Positions 16,602-24,797 of a DNA stretch of 64,000 bases are shown piece by piece (position 1 is the stretch's first letter; every line of letters begins with the position of its first letter). The notes below the pieces were generated by a model. The model ran no database searches. It saw nothing but the letters and a program-made list of their open reading frames with translations, and was not told the origin of the DNA. Both the position numbers and the translations under genes were made by a program. The stretch is from Ignavibacteria bacterium (GTDB lineage Bacteria; Bacteroidota; Ignavibacteria; Kapaibacteriales; UBA4661): the NCBI GenBank assembly GCA_014654705.1, contig JACVZY010000001.1, forward strand, positions 45,974-109,973. The letters run 5' to 3'.

Positions 16602-18590
16602 TTACAATTTGTAGCGAATTGCCAGACCGACCTGCATATTCCAAATCGTGCTTTGGCTTTCATATATGTCGCCATCAATGTCATACCGAAGCAAATGCGG
16701 CGAGAAAGGAATGCCGACAAGAATATCAGGCGTAAGCGTCCAAGAATCAGACAAGTGGATTGTATAACCCAAACCCACACGAGCCGCCAGCGAAAATTCT
16801 GTGCGATCCTTCAAAATGCCCTTTTCGTCGGTAGCGCTACGAGTAGCCGGGTCGGTGATATGCACCAAGTACCCGCCGCTCTGAAAAAGACCAATCGACG
16901 GACCAGCAGCAAGCCAGAAATTACCAAAGCTATACCGCAGCAGTAGGTCAGCCGAGAGATATTGCATGGAATATTCAAAGTAGTCACCTTCATCCAAGTC
17001 GTAATACAGTCCGACTTTACCACCTTGTTTGTCAACAAAATTGACATTACCAATCATACCCAACGACTCGGTAAAGGGTATATCGGCACTAATTCCGAGC
17101 GTAAAGCCAATTCCGTTCATCATCTTGCCCGCCGGGTTACTGTCCCAGAATGGCACGTTGATGTCGTAATCCATCAGCGTATAAGCCACCGCGCCACGCA
17201 CACCGAGTTGAATTGCCATAGGTCTGCTATTTGCGACAACTGCTGTGGGCGCATTGTTTGGAATAGGTTCCACAGAAATATCTTTCACCACGGGCTGCTG
17301 CTGACCATTAGCATCAGTCTTCATGCCGACCGTTACGCGAATGCTAAATACAAAATCGCCTTTGTCCAAATTGGGATTGCGAATTTTGCCGTATTGCGGG
17401 TGCTGGCTATTGCGGCTATAATTGACCACGCGGTCTTGTAGAAATTCGCCCAGTTCCGTACCGGTAACAAAGCCATCTTTATTCACGTCCGCCTCACCGT
17501 TCAGCGCACCGATCAACTGTTCACGGAAAACGCTTTTATCGGGAACTGTTTCGTCAGCACCGCCGGAAGTAATAAATTGGCGGACCGGTTTGGCGGTTTT
17601 ATACGTGATATTTTCGGGAATTGCCCGCGAGAGCGAAAAAATTGAGCCGGAAAAGCACGCATCGAAGAGAAACAGCGCGTGTTTCGATTGAATTTGCTTT
17701 GCATAGACCTCTAGCTGCTGCATTGCCATTGCTTTGGCAATGAACCCTTGCGAATTGCGGTTGGGATTCGGTGCATCGGCAGGAATAATATAGCCCATTT
17801 CTTCACCGTAGGACTGGCGTAGCGTGTGCCCGTGCCCGGCGAAGTAGAAAATGACGCGATTCTCAACGTCCATGCAGTAACGATTGATAAAATCACGGAA
17901 TGCGTCGTCAAGCTGGTCGTGGCGCGGGTCTGCGACGACGATACATTGAAAACCGTGCTCCTCAAGAGCTTTTTTTACCACGTCAATATCCTTGCGAACA
18001 CCGGGCAAACTGGGCCAACCATCGGTGTAATTGCTGACACCGATGAGCAGCGCATAACTACCCTTGTAGAGCTTTACGGGCTTGTCGTCTCCCATATTCA
18101 GTACAACATTTTTTTTGCTGCTACCGCCGTCAATAGAACGCTCTACCGAAGCAGTCATGCTCATATTTTGCTTGTAGTCGCCCGACGACGACGACGATAC
18201 TTCCCGAAGGACGTAATCGGCAATATTCGAGGCTGCACCGCTCGAGAGTGCTGCGGCTTCTTTAGCAAGGTCATTGATTTTATAGGAACCTGCATTTTTC
18301 AACTCAAAGGTTCGCCCATTGGCGATGTAGGTAATGCTAAGATAACTATCTTTTGCAAGACGTAGTTTGTCGTTGGCATCAAAGATGCTGCCAACGCTAA
18401 TTTTCTCCCACGTGCTTGATTTCCCCGCACTCTGCACTTCCGGCTTGCCACGCACAACGAGTGCCTTAAAAATTGGCTGTTGCTGTGCGTTAAGCGCTGA
18501 AATGCTAGCCAGACTCAGAAGCGCAAGAATGATATATCCTGCGAAGGATACTCTCAGCAAAGCGATGTGGGTATTGAGAAATATTTTCAT
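16602..18590 (-). CDS. secreted caspase-like protease fused to FecR-like domain and outer-membrane barrel
   Basis: The ATG at 18590 follows GGGAG and gives 662 residues with a signal peptide (about 1-36, ending ISALNA). Residues about 40-105 form a FecR-like beta domain (WEKISVGSIFDANDKLRL). A peptidase C14/caspase domain follows at about 175-400, beginning YALLIGVSNYTDGWPSLPG, with catalytic His in FYFAGHGHT (about 250) and Cys in LFLFDACFSGS (about 310). A calcium-binding EF-hand-like loop DVNKDGFVTGTE lies near 372. The C-terminal 205 residues are amphipathic strands ending IRYKL with an aromatic-rich pattern, like a small outer-membrane beta-barrel of the PorT/OmpW kind. The dyad is intact, so activity is likely; exported location is inferred. 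The CHASE2 gene lies 121 bases upstream on the same strand. Confidence 0.85.
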   Translation of the reverse strand: MKIFLNTHIALLRVSFAGYIILALLSLASISALNAQQQPIFKALVVRGKPEVQSAGKSSTWEKISVGSIFDANDKLRLAKDSYLSITYIANGRTFELKNAGSYKINDLAKEAAALSSGAASNIADYVLREVSSSSSGDYKQNMSMTASVERSIDGGSSKKNVVLNMGDDKPVKLYKGSYALLIGVSNYTDGWPSLPGVRKDIDVVKKALEEHGFQCIVVADPRHDQLDDAFRDFINRYCMDVENRVIFYFAGHGHTLRQSYGEEMGYIIPADAPNPNRNSQGFIAKAMAMQQLEVYAKQIQSKHALFLFDACFSGSIFSLSRAIPENITYKTAKPVRQFITSGGADETVPDKSVFREQLIGALNGEADVNKDGFVTGTELGEFLQDRVVNYSRNSQHPQYGKIRNPNLDKGDFVFSIRVTVGMKTDANGQQQPVVKDISVEPIPNNAPTAVVANSRPMAIQLGVRGAVAYTLMDYDINVPFWDSNPAGKMMNGIGFTLGISADIPFTESLGMIGNVNFVDKQGGKVGLYYDLDEGDYFEYSMQYLSADLLLRYSFGNFWLAAGPSIGLFQSGGYLVHITDPATRSATDEKGILKDRTEFSLAARVGLGYTIHLSDSWTLTPDILVGIPFSPHLLRYDIDGDIYESQSTIWNMQVGLAIRYKL

Positions 18591-18711
18591 GATAAAATCT
18601 CCCGTTAAAATGGTATAAGTACTTATAGGACAATCATAGAATAGAACAACGTATAACTCTGCTTTGTTGGTTTTGAACGTTCGACATGATTTTTGAACAG
18701 CTCTTTTAATC

Positions 18712-19923
18712 CTACGCGGCTTTCTGCAAGCGCCTTCGCAAGAACCATTCTTGAAATGTTTGCAGTACAGGTTTGACGGATGCTGAGTAGATCTCAAATA
18801 TACCCGCAGAAAAGGCGCATACCGTAAGAGCTAGGGTAAAATCAGCCTTGTACGACCATTTATCCAGCAAATACACCAAGAGCCAGACTAACACTATCCA
18901 TTCTGTGAGCTGGACAACAATACTCAAGGGCTGATACAGACGGTCGTAGTGTTCAATGAGATAGTGAAAAAGAACCATATTGGCGTAACAGACAAGCGCG
19001 GCAATGAAAATACTCAACGCTGCCGGCATCGTGTTGATATAGGATTCATGGAGAATCATCGAAATAATATTGGCATGGATAACGATACCGTACATATCCG
19101 GCAGTGACTTCCCTGCACTACGTTCATTTATCGGCGTAAAAAAAGTATCTTCCACCGAACCATCGTTTAAGGTGAAGCCCATAAATCCCATGAGAACAAT
19201 TTTTCCACGAAGAAAACGAATGTCAACGGTGGTATCAAGCACATCGGCAACATCCAGAACATAGAAACGCGAGTAATTACCGCGATAATTGACCGTTTCC
19301 ATGTCGTTGCCCCGCGCCAGAAACCGCTCCACGGCTTTTGGATTCAGCGTTTGCGTCAGTGCCAGACTAAATGATAAACGGTTTGTATCATTCACTCGTT
19401 CGCGTGGGCTAAATGTCCGAACAGTCCGAAATCCTGCGGTCGAATCCACAATAACATTCGCAAAACCATTTCGCGCAAAGCGGTTGAACATTGGATGTGA
19501 GGTTTCGATTGAGTCAAACTCGACACTTGAAGCGCTCTTGCGAACTACTTTAGAAACTAAGACAAGGTTTTTTGCCCTTGCGAGCGCTGCCACAAGCGGC
19601 GAATCCAGTTCCCGCGTTTTCGGTTGGCGAAAAAAAGCATCAATCCCGATTGCCGCAGGCTCTTCGCGTGCAATTCGTTCTATTTGTTTTGCAATCAAAT
19701 TGCGTGGCAAGTGCCCAATGTTCACAATCACAATATTTGTGTCCGATGTCGATGCCCTTTCCGAGCGCAAGCGCGAAAAGACCAAATCACTAATTTCAAA
19801 ATCGGCGAATGCTTGCGTAAATGGACTGATAAACGAGATATTAAGCGGTATAAGAACGATAATACCTACTGCCACAAAGACAAGCAACGTTGCATAAACA
19901 TTATCGGTATCAAGAATTTTCAT
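18712..19923 (-). CDS. CHASE2-domain membrane sensor without an output domain
   Basis: From the ATG at 19923 (protein MKILDTDNVYATLL) it is 403 residues. One N-terminal transmembrane helix, a CHASE2 extracytoplasmic sensor domain at about 35-300 (VNIGHLPRNLIAKQIERI, GIDAFFRQPK, FLRGKIVLMGFMG, SLPDMYGIVIHANIIS) and three C-terminal transmembrane helices. CHASE2 normally precedes a kinase, cyclase or phosphatase; here the chain ends soon after the third helix with a short basic tail (FLRRRLQKAA). It must therefore signal through another protein. The next gene, 121 bases downstream on the same strand, is the secreted caspase, a plausible partner. A TTG start at 19995 is in frame but gives an unlikely N-terminus. 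Confidence 0.87.
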   Translation of the reverse strand: MKILDTDNVYATLLVFVAVGIIVLIPLNISFISPFTQAFADFEISDLVFSRLRSERASTSDTNIVIVNIGHLPRNLIAKQIERIAREEPAAIGIDAFFRQPKTRELDSPLVAALARAKNLVLVSKVVRKSASSVEFDSIETSHPMFNRFARNGFANVIVDSTAGFRTVRTFSPRERVNDTNRLSFSLALTQTLNPKAVERFLARGNDMETVNYRGNYSRFYVLDVADVLDTTVDIRFLRGKIVLMGFMGFTLNDGSVEDTFFTPINERSAGKSLPDMYGIVIHANIISMILHESYINTMPAALSIFIAALVCYANMVLFHYLIEHYDRLYQPLSIVVQLTEWIVLVWLLVYLLDKWSYKADFTLALTVCAFSAGIFEIYSASVKPVLQTFQEWFLRRRLQKAA

Positions 19924-20040
19924 TATTTTTTTACCAGATAAAAATACACAAGACAACTTTGTCTTTAATATACAACAACTTTCCTTTATTACCAAATCCT
20001 GAGCGGAATGGAGTCGCTATGGGCAACAAAATTTCTCCTC

Positions 20041-20086
20041 AAAAAAAAACCTGTACATAGCTTACTTATAAGCTAATGTACAGGTT
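20041..20086 (-). terminator. intrinsic terminator after the YbjN-like gene
   Basis: On the minus strand AACCTGTACAT(T)AGCTTA pairs with TAAGCTATGTACAGGTT around a short loop (arms within 20048-20086), immediately followed by a run of T residues (A tract 20041-20049 on the plus strand). The stem is about 17 bp with one bulge. It ends the pspA/ybjN-like transcript and separates it from the CHASE2/caspase genes. Confidence 0.9.
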
Positions 20087-20125
20087 CAACACTCGTGCTT
20101 TGAGGGAATACAATCCGGTAGAACG

Positions 20126-20617
20126 TTACTGAGACTCAAGGTCAATAATGTTCATATCCATAGCCCGCTTTCCGCCTGCTGCGGCAACGATTTCATCGTC
20201 ATAATAATCGGAAATAATTGCCACGGAAGTCAGTGCGGTATGAAATTCTTCTTTGTCTAGGTGCGTTCCCGGAAAGGAATACGAAAAGGTAATCGTGCCA
20301 TCGAAAAGCAAACCAAATCCGCCAAAGTGCAGTTCGGCGTTCTTTCGCAATAAAAACTTCATAATAGCCGGTGAAATTTCCGCGCCATAGACCACGTTCG
20401 CCGTACATTCCACGCAGGTTTCATTCGCAGTGAAGGGTCGCACGGTAATACTTACCATGCTGGAACCTTGCGAAATAGTAAACGAGCCATCGCCAAAAGA
20501 AGAATAGTCAGGATATACTTCTTTCAGGAGCTTCTCAACCGTTGCGGTAGTTTGCTTCAGCAGGTCTTCCGGCGTACTATCACCATGCGTTTTTGTGAGA
20601 AAATCTTGAGTAGTCAT
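20126..20617 (-). CDS. YbjN-like / type III chaperone-fold protein
   Basis: 163 residues, soluble, no signal. The fold signature of YbjN/TY3-chaperone-like proteins is visible: an N-terminal helix (TATVEKLLKEVYPDYSSF), strands with FTISQGSSMVSITVRPF, ECTANVVYGAEISPAIMKFLLRKNAE, and GGFGLLFDGTITFSYSFPG, then a C-terminal helix with EFHTALTSVAIISDYYDDEIV. The function is unknown; relatives act as chaperone-like or regulatory proteins. It lies 54 bases downstream of pspA on the same strand and is followed by a strong terminator, so the two probably form one operon. Confidence 0.75.
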   Translation of the reverse strand: MTTQDFLTKTHGDSTPEDLLKQTTATVEKLLKEVYPDYSSFGDGSFTISQGSSMVSITVRPFTANETCVECTANVVYGAEISPAIMKFLLRKNAELHFGGFGLLFDGTITFSYSFPGTHLDKEEFHTALTSVAIISDYYDDEIVAAAGGKRAMDMNIIDLESQ

Positions 20618-20671
20618 GATTTCTAAAAATTTAAGTTCAAAGATTGTAGTTAAGCATGAAAACCGCCCTGC

Positions 20672-21430
20672 TTACGACTTCGGCGGCAGTTGCATCTGGC
20701 GCTTGAGTTCTGCTACGGCGGGGTCTTCGGCAGGAGGAATGCTGCCGGCAGCATCGCTGGATGCAGGCGGAAGTTTTCCCATACTTGCCTTGAGCGCGAG
20801 AAGCTCGGAATCGGTTCCGGCGCGGTCGAGCTGCTTGAACTGGTCTTCCAGAGCCGTGTTGTCGCCCGCAAGTTGCCCGAAAGCGTCGGCTTGCGATTCT
20901 AACTGCTCTACTTTGGACTCAAATTTATCAAATTTGCTAAAGGCATCGCCACCCACACCACTGAACGCTTGGGCAATTTGCTTTTGCGCTTTGGCTGCTT
21001 GAGAGCGGGCAATGAGCGTGTTTTGACGGGTGCGAGCTTCGTCCAACTTGGATTTGAGCGTGTCAAGTTGGGCACGCATTTTAACAGCGGTATCTTTTGC
21101 CATTTGGTACGTCGGTTCTAAGTCCTTAGAATTACGTTCGTACAAGGCTTTTTTCTCCAACGCTGCTTTTGCAAGGTCATCACGCCCAGCATTCACTGCT
21201 TGCATGGCTTTTTGATGCCAGTTATTCGTTTCTTCGCGGGCTTTGAGCAATTTGCGCTCAAGAGTTTTCTCGTTTGCTATCGCATTGCCCACCGCAAGCG
21301 TGGCTTTATTGACAGATTCCTCCATCTCAATAACCATCTGCTTGAGCATTTTTTCGGGGTCTTCTGCTTTGTCAAGCGTGTCGTTTACATTCGCTTTGAA
21401 TATATCCGACATCCGATTGAATATTCCCAT
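20672..21430 (-). CDS. pspA: PspA/IM30 (Vipp1) family membrane-stress protein
   Basis: 252 residues of almost continuous coiled-coil helix, as in PspA/IM30. Start region MGIFNRMSDIFKANVNDTLDKAEDPEKMLKQM is the amphipathic helix and conserved first segment; internal ALEKKALYERNSKDLEPTYQMAKDTAVKMRAQL is typical. The C-terminus is Pro/Ala-rich (KLPPASSDAAGSIPP). These ESCRT-III-like proteins form rings or rods on the inner membrane and preserve its integrity. GGAGG precedes the ATG. It is divergent from ybaB-recR across a 244-base gap that must hold both promoters; no other structure was seen there. Confidence 0.95.
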   Translation of the reverse strand: MGIFNRMSDIFKANVNDTLDKAEDPEKMLKQMVIEMEESVNKATLAVGNAIANEKTLERKLLKAREETNNWHQKAMQAVNAGRDDLAKAALEKKALYERNSKDLEPTYQMAKDTAVKMRAQLDTLKSKLDEARTRQNTLIARSQAAKAQKQIAQAFSGVGGDAFSKFDKFESKVEQLESQADAFGQLAGDNTALEDQFKQLDRAGTDSELLALKASMGKLPPASSDAAGSIPPAEDPAVAELKRQMQLPPKS

Positions 21431-21674
21431 GATACACCTCCAAACATTGAAAAAAACGTGTTTTTTTTGAATTGATACGTCTATATGTTGCTATTTGTTG
21501 CGCTTTGGGTATGCTCGCACATTCTACGCACGGGAACTTACCTAAAAGCAAGACAAAAATACGACGGAATTATGCAACATATACAAAAATTTGCGCACAA
21601 TTGCGTATTTTCGTTGCCACCGTAGTAGTATTCTCTAATTCTGAATTTCACTTCGTCATCTTTAAGGATTACCA

Positions 21675-22019
21675 ATGAACTTCCCTAATTTCGGCAACCT
21701 CAATATCGGCAATATGATGGAGCAGATGAAAAAGCTCCAAGAAGACGTAGCGCGCACTCAAGACGAACTTGCCCGCAAGACCGTCGTCGGTGAAGCAGGG
21801 GCAGGTATGGTCAGTGTAGTGATGAACGGTGCACTGGAACTCGTCTCGGTTACCATTGACCCCACCATTCTGAAGCCCGATGACGCACAAATGGTACAAG
21901 ACCTCGTCGTGGCTGCGGTGAACAAAGCGCTTGATAATGCCCGCGCTATGAGTGAGCAAGAACTCAAGAAAGTAAGCGGCTTGCTGCCGAATATTCCGGG
22001 CATGGATTTCCTGAAATAA
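21675..22019 (+). CDS. ybaB: YbaB/EbfC nucleoid-associated protein
   Basis: 114 residues, usual length. The central core (MEQMKKLQEDVARTQDELARKTVVGEAG, then VVMNGALELVSVTIDP and VQDLVVAAVNKALDNA) matches YbaB/EbfC, a dimeric tweezer-like DNA-binding protein. AAGGATT lies upstream of the ATG. It precedes recR by 30 bases, the classical dnaX-ybaB-recR order with dnaX absent here; dnaX is not directly upstream in this window. Confidence 0.96.
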   Translation: MNFPNFGNLNIGNMMEQMKKLQEDVARTQDELARKTVVGEAGAGMVSVVMNGALELVSVTIDPTILKPDDAQMVQDLVVAAVNKALDNARAMSEQELKKVSGLLPNIPGMDFLK

Positions 22020-22049
22020 GCCGCACCTTCATTTCCACATTCCTCCACC

Positions 22050-22661
22050 ATGATTTACACTTCCGAAGCTATCGAATCGGCTATCGAATCGCTTTCCGCT
22101 CTTCCAACTATTGGACGCAAGACCGCACAACGCCTTACATTACATCTTCTTCGCCAACCCAAAGAGGACGTAGAAAAGCTCGCCAATGCCCTGCTCACGA
22201 TGAAGGAAAAAGTGCGGTACTGCTCGCAGTGCTGCAATCTCACCGAATCCGACCCGTGCAACGTCTGCACCTCTCAGAAGCGCAATCGCAGCCTGATATG
22301 CGTCGTGGAAGACCCCAGCGACCTTTTCGCCATTGAGCGCACCAACGAATACTTTGGCTTATACCACGTGCTGCATGGTGCACTCAACCCTCTGGATGGC
22401 ATCGGACCAAACGAACTAAAAATAAAAGAACTGCTTCTGCGGCTCGGCGAAGGGCACACGGGCGAAGAGGCACAAGAAATCATTCTTGCGATGAATCCGA
22501 ATGTGGAGGGCGAGGTAACGACGCAATATCTGGTCAAACTCTTGAAACCGCTCGGCATCAAGGTTTCACGTCTCGCACGGGGAATTCCAATGGGCAGCGA
22601 CCTCGAATTTGCCGATGAAGCCACCGTCTCGCGGGCACTACAAGGACGGGTGGAGGCATAA
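22050..22661 (+). CDS. recR: recombination mediator RecR
   Basis: 203 residues. Helix-hairpin-helix (LSALPTIGRKTAQRLTLHLL), a four-cysteine zinc finger (CSQCCNLTESDPCNVC at about 57-72), a Toprim domain (LICVVEDPSDLFAIERT, HVLHGALNPLDGIGP) and the C-terminal VSRLARGIPMGSDLEFADE motif. RecR works with RecO (and RecF) to load RecA onto SSB-coated gaps. It is co-transcribed with ybaB upstream and a methyltransferase gene three bases downstream. Confidence 0.97.
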   Translation: MIYTSEAIESAIESLSALPTIGRKTAQRLTLHLLRQPKEDVEKLANALLTMKEKVRYCSQCCNLTESDPCNVCTSQKRNRSLICVVEDPSDLFAIERTNEYFGLYHVLHGALNPLDGIGPNELKIKELLLRLGEGHTGEEAQEIILAMNPNVEGEVTTQYLVKLLKPLGIKVSRLARGIPMGSDLEFADEATVSRALQGRVEA

Positions 22662-22664
22662 AAT

Positions 22665-23417
22665 ATGCACGTTCCCTCATCTTGGTTTGCCGAGTGGTTC
22701 GATAACCCGCTCTATACTGCTCTCTACAGCCACCGCTCCGACGAAGAAGCTGTGCGGGCTGTGGAGTTACTTGCGCGGAGCGTCGGCTTGCCTAAAGGCG
22801 CACGGGTGCTGGATTTGTGCTGCGGGGGTGGGCGGCATACCAAAGCGCTTATTGACACGGGCTTTGATGTTGTCGGCATCGACCTTGCGGAAACACTTCT
22901 TTCGCTTGCACGTGAGGAAACGCTGGGGTTGCCTGTGGAGTTGCATCACGCCGATATGCGCGAAACGTATCCGGGAGCGCCTTACGACTGTATTGCCAAT
23001 TTTTTTACCAGTTTCGGTTACTTCGATGATCCCGACGATGACGTGCTCGTGCTCCGCCGCGTACAAGAAGCTCTGAAGCCACACGGGTATTTTTTTCTGG
23101 ATTTTTTCAATGCTGCCTACCTGCAGCAGCACTTGGTTGAGAGTGATACGTTAGAATTTGATGATTTCAGCATCACCCAGAAACGCAGTATTGAAGAGGA
23201 TTTTGTTGTAAAATCTATTGCGGTGCGAAGCCCTTCGGCTTCTGTGCAAGAACGCATTTTCACCGAGCGTGTGCGTTTATATGAAAAAAGTGACCTTGAA
23301 CGAATGTTTGGGCAAGTACAGTTGAGCATTTGTGCGGTCTTTGGGGATTATTCGGGTGCAGAATGGACGCTCAATGCGCCACGCTGCATTATTCTTGGGC
23401 AGAAAAATAGTATGTGA
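22665..23417 (+). CDS. class I SAM-dependent methyltransferase
   Basis: 250 residues. Rossmann-fold motif I is GARVLDLCCGGGRHT (about 45-59), motif II FDVVGIDLAETLL, motif IV DCIANFFTSFGYFDD. The arrangement is like small-molecule methyltransferases of the UbiE/CcbJ sort; the substrate is not deducible. It starts three bases after the recR stop, so it is likely translated from the same message. It ends six bases before the stop of a convergent gene (23424), leaving no room for a terminator between them. Confidence 0.88.
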   Translation: MHVPSSWFAEWFDNPLYTALYSHRSDEEAVRAVELLARSVGLPKGARVLDLCCGGGRHTKALIDTGFDVVGIDLAETLLSLAREETLGLPVELHHADMRETYPGAPYDCIANFFTSFGYFDDPDDDVLVLRRVQEALKPHGYFFLDFFNAAYLQQHLVESDTLEFDDFSITQKRSIEEDFVVKSIAVRSPSASVQERIFTERVRLYEKSDLERMFGQVQLSICAVFGDYSGAEWTLNAPRCIILGQKNSM

Positions 23418-23423
23418 CTTTTT

Positions 23424-23564
23424 TCACCTTACTTCCCCATCAAAATATCGCTTTTGGAAACGTAACGACACATTCACCAGCCCAATCAGCACCGGCACTT
23501 CCACGAGCGGACCAATCACCGCCGCAAACGCCTCGCCGGAATTGATACCGAAGACCGCAACGGC
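23424..23564 (-). pseudogene. remnant of ACR3 arsenite efflux gene (C-terminal 46 codons)
   Basis: The last 46 codons of the chimeric ORF match only the C-terminus of ACR3 ([17 protein letters not shown], then [13 protein letters not shown]). The transporter is normally about 350 residues with ten transmembrane helices, so about 85-90 percent is absent. The break lies near 23564. What remains keeps the frame of the DinB-like gene ahead of it. Confidence 0.75.
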
Positions 23565-23885
23565 ATCCGTTTGTGCGGTAATAGCTTCACGGAGGCAGTC
23601 AAAAGCGTATTCCGCTTGTTCCAGTATTGTTGCAAGATTTATCCATTCTCCGGTATCACGCTGCGCTATGACGGTTTTAGCATGAATGTTCACACCGGAT
23701 TTGCCAAAGACATTTTTGGCGAACAGTAATTCGACTTCTGCTATATGTTGAACAAGGAAGCCCGCACTATTTGGGCTACCGCCAAGTTTTTTGGTCAAAT
23801 CGGTTTCTGAAATTACTTTCAGTTGGTTGCTAAAGCGAGTGCGTGCTTCTGTCCACGTTTGAAGGTAATGTTCGGTAGTGTTCAT
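23424..23885 (-). CDS. chimeric ORF: DinB-like N-terminus joined to ACR3 arsenite-transporter C-terminus
   Basis: 153 residues. Residues 1 to about 105 are a DinB/DUF1572-like helical bundle ([35 protein letters not shown]). From about residue 108 the sequence switches to [19 protein letters not shown] and [16 protein letters not shown], the last helix and tail of ACR3 arsenite efflux pumps. A DinB protein normally needs a fourth helix that is missing here, and a lone final ACR3 helix cannot transport. The neighbouring gene at 23936 is an arsenate-reductase-like phosphatase, so this is probably a deletion scar joining two adjacent ars-operon genes in frame. The product is likely non-functional. 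An assembly error is the alternative. Confidence 0.8.
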   Translation of the reverse strand: MNTTEHYLQTWTEARTRFSNQLKVISETDLTKKLGGSPNSAGFLVQHIAEVELLFAKNVFGKSGVNIHAKTVIAQRDTGEWINLATILEQAEYAFDCLREAITAQTDAVAVFGINSGEAFAAVIGPLVEVPVLIGLVNVSLRFQKRYFDGEVR

Positions 23886-23935
23886 GGTCGGTAAGGGTAT
23901 GGAATGTAAATGATTAAAAAATCCGATATTCGCTT

Positions 23936-24664
23936 TTAGTTTTGAACGCGAACGTGAGAAAAGAGATATGCCATTTCACGCGCTATTTGGCGGCAGCGTT
24001 CATCGTATTTTGCAGTTTCTTGCGGCGTACCGTCAAAATCTTTCGGGTCGTCGTAAGGTGTGGAGACGCGCAGTAATGCGCCCCGCACAAATGGACAATG
24101 TTGGTCGGCGTGTGAACAATTCATCACGGCACAAAAATTTGATTGCGGATTTGCCTCATTGTTCATCAGTTTCGAGAACGCTCTTATCGGCTCTGCGTCG
24201 TCCGCAAAATGCACGGAATAGACAGAATTAACCGGATTTTTCGATTTCGCAATCGTAAAGCCTGCTCGCTGCAAGGCTTTGACGGCACGCTCGTTGAAAG
24301 CGGTAACTTCCGTTCCGGCAGAAAACGTTTTTACGCCTTCCAATCCGTGATATCCGGCAAGTGCTTGCGCCCATATCTGCGAAGTATGGCTGCGGCGGGA
24401 ATTGTGCGTACAAATGAACATGAGCTGTGCGGGTTCTTTGGCGGCGAGTTTGGTTTGGACAAAAAGTGCAATTCTTTTCAGTTGCTGCTTGCGGTCTTCG
24501 GGAATCTGGTCGGTTTCTTTTTGCACACTTTCAATATAGGAACGAAGCTCAGGCAAGAGCTTTGGTGCAATCTTTGGTGCGATAGTGCTAGCCATGAGCA
24601 AGGAAAAAGAATGGGGAAAAAATATAACTACCACAAGTAAACAGAATACCGAGAGCGTTTTCAT
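23936..24664 (-). CDS. arsenate-reductase-like low-molecular-weight phosphatase with signal peptide
   Basis: From the ATG at 24664 it is 242 residues. The P-loop is CTHNSRRSH (C85-X5-R91), inside [18 protein letters not shown], as in the thioredoxin-linked arsenate reductases and phosphatases of Bacteroidetes ars operons; [19 protein letters not shown] and the late [11 protein letters not shown] also fit. Residues 1-25 are a hydrophobic leader ([19 protein letters not shown]), which would export the enzyme, unusual for a cytoplasmic arsenate reductase. An internal Met at about 24 (MASTIAPK) could be the real start and would remove the leader. A DinB-ACR3 chimera follows 51 bases downstream, so the operon has lost its efflux pump. 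Confidence 0.85.
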   Translation of the reverse strand: MKTLSVFCLLVVVIFFPHSFSLLMASTIAPKIAPKLLPELRSYIESVQKETDQIPEDRKQQLKRIALFVQTKLAAKEPAQLMFICTHNSRRSHTSQIWAQALAGYHGLEGVKTFSAGTEVTAFNERAVKALQRAGFTIAKSKNPVNSVYSVHFADDAEPIRAFSKLMNNEANPQSNFCAVMNCSHADQHCPFVRGALLRVSTPYDDPKDFDGTPQETAKYDERCRQIAREMAYLFSHVRVQN

Positions 24665-24797
24665 GGTACTTTTCTCTGAATAGTAGAACAATCGTTATTA
24701 TACGATAAAAATAGAAGCATTCTGCTTTATCGCAAAATAACGATTTGGCAATATTTATACACCAAGTGATGACTGTACTCTTGTTGAGTTGATACAT

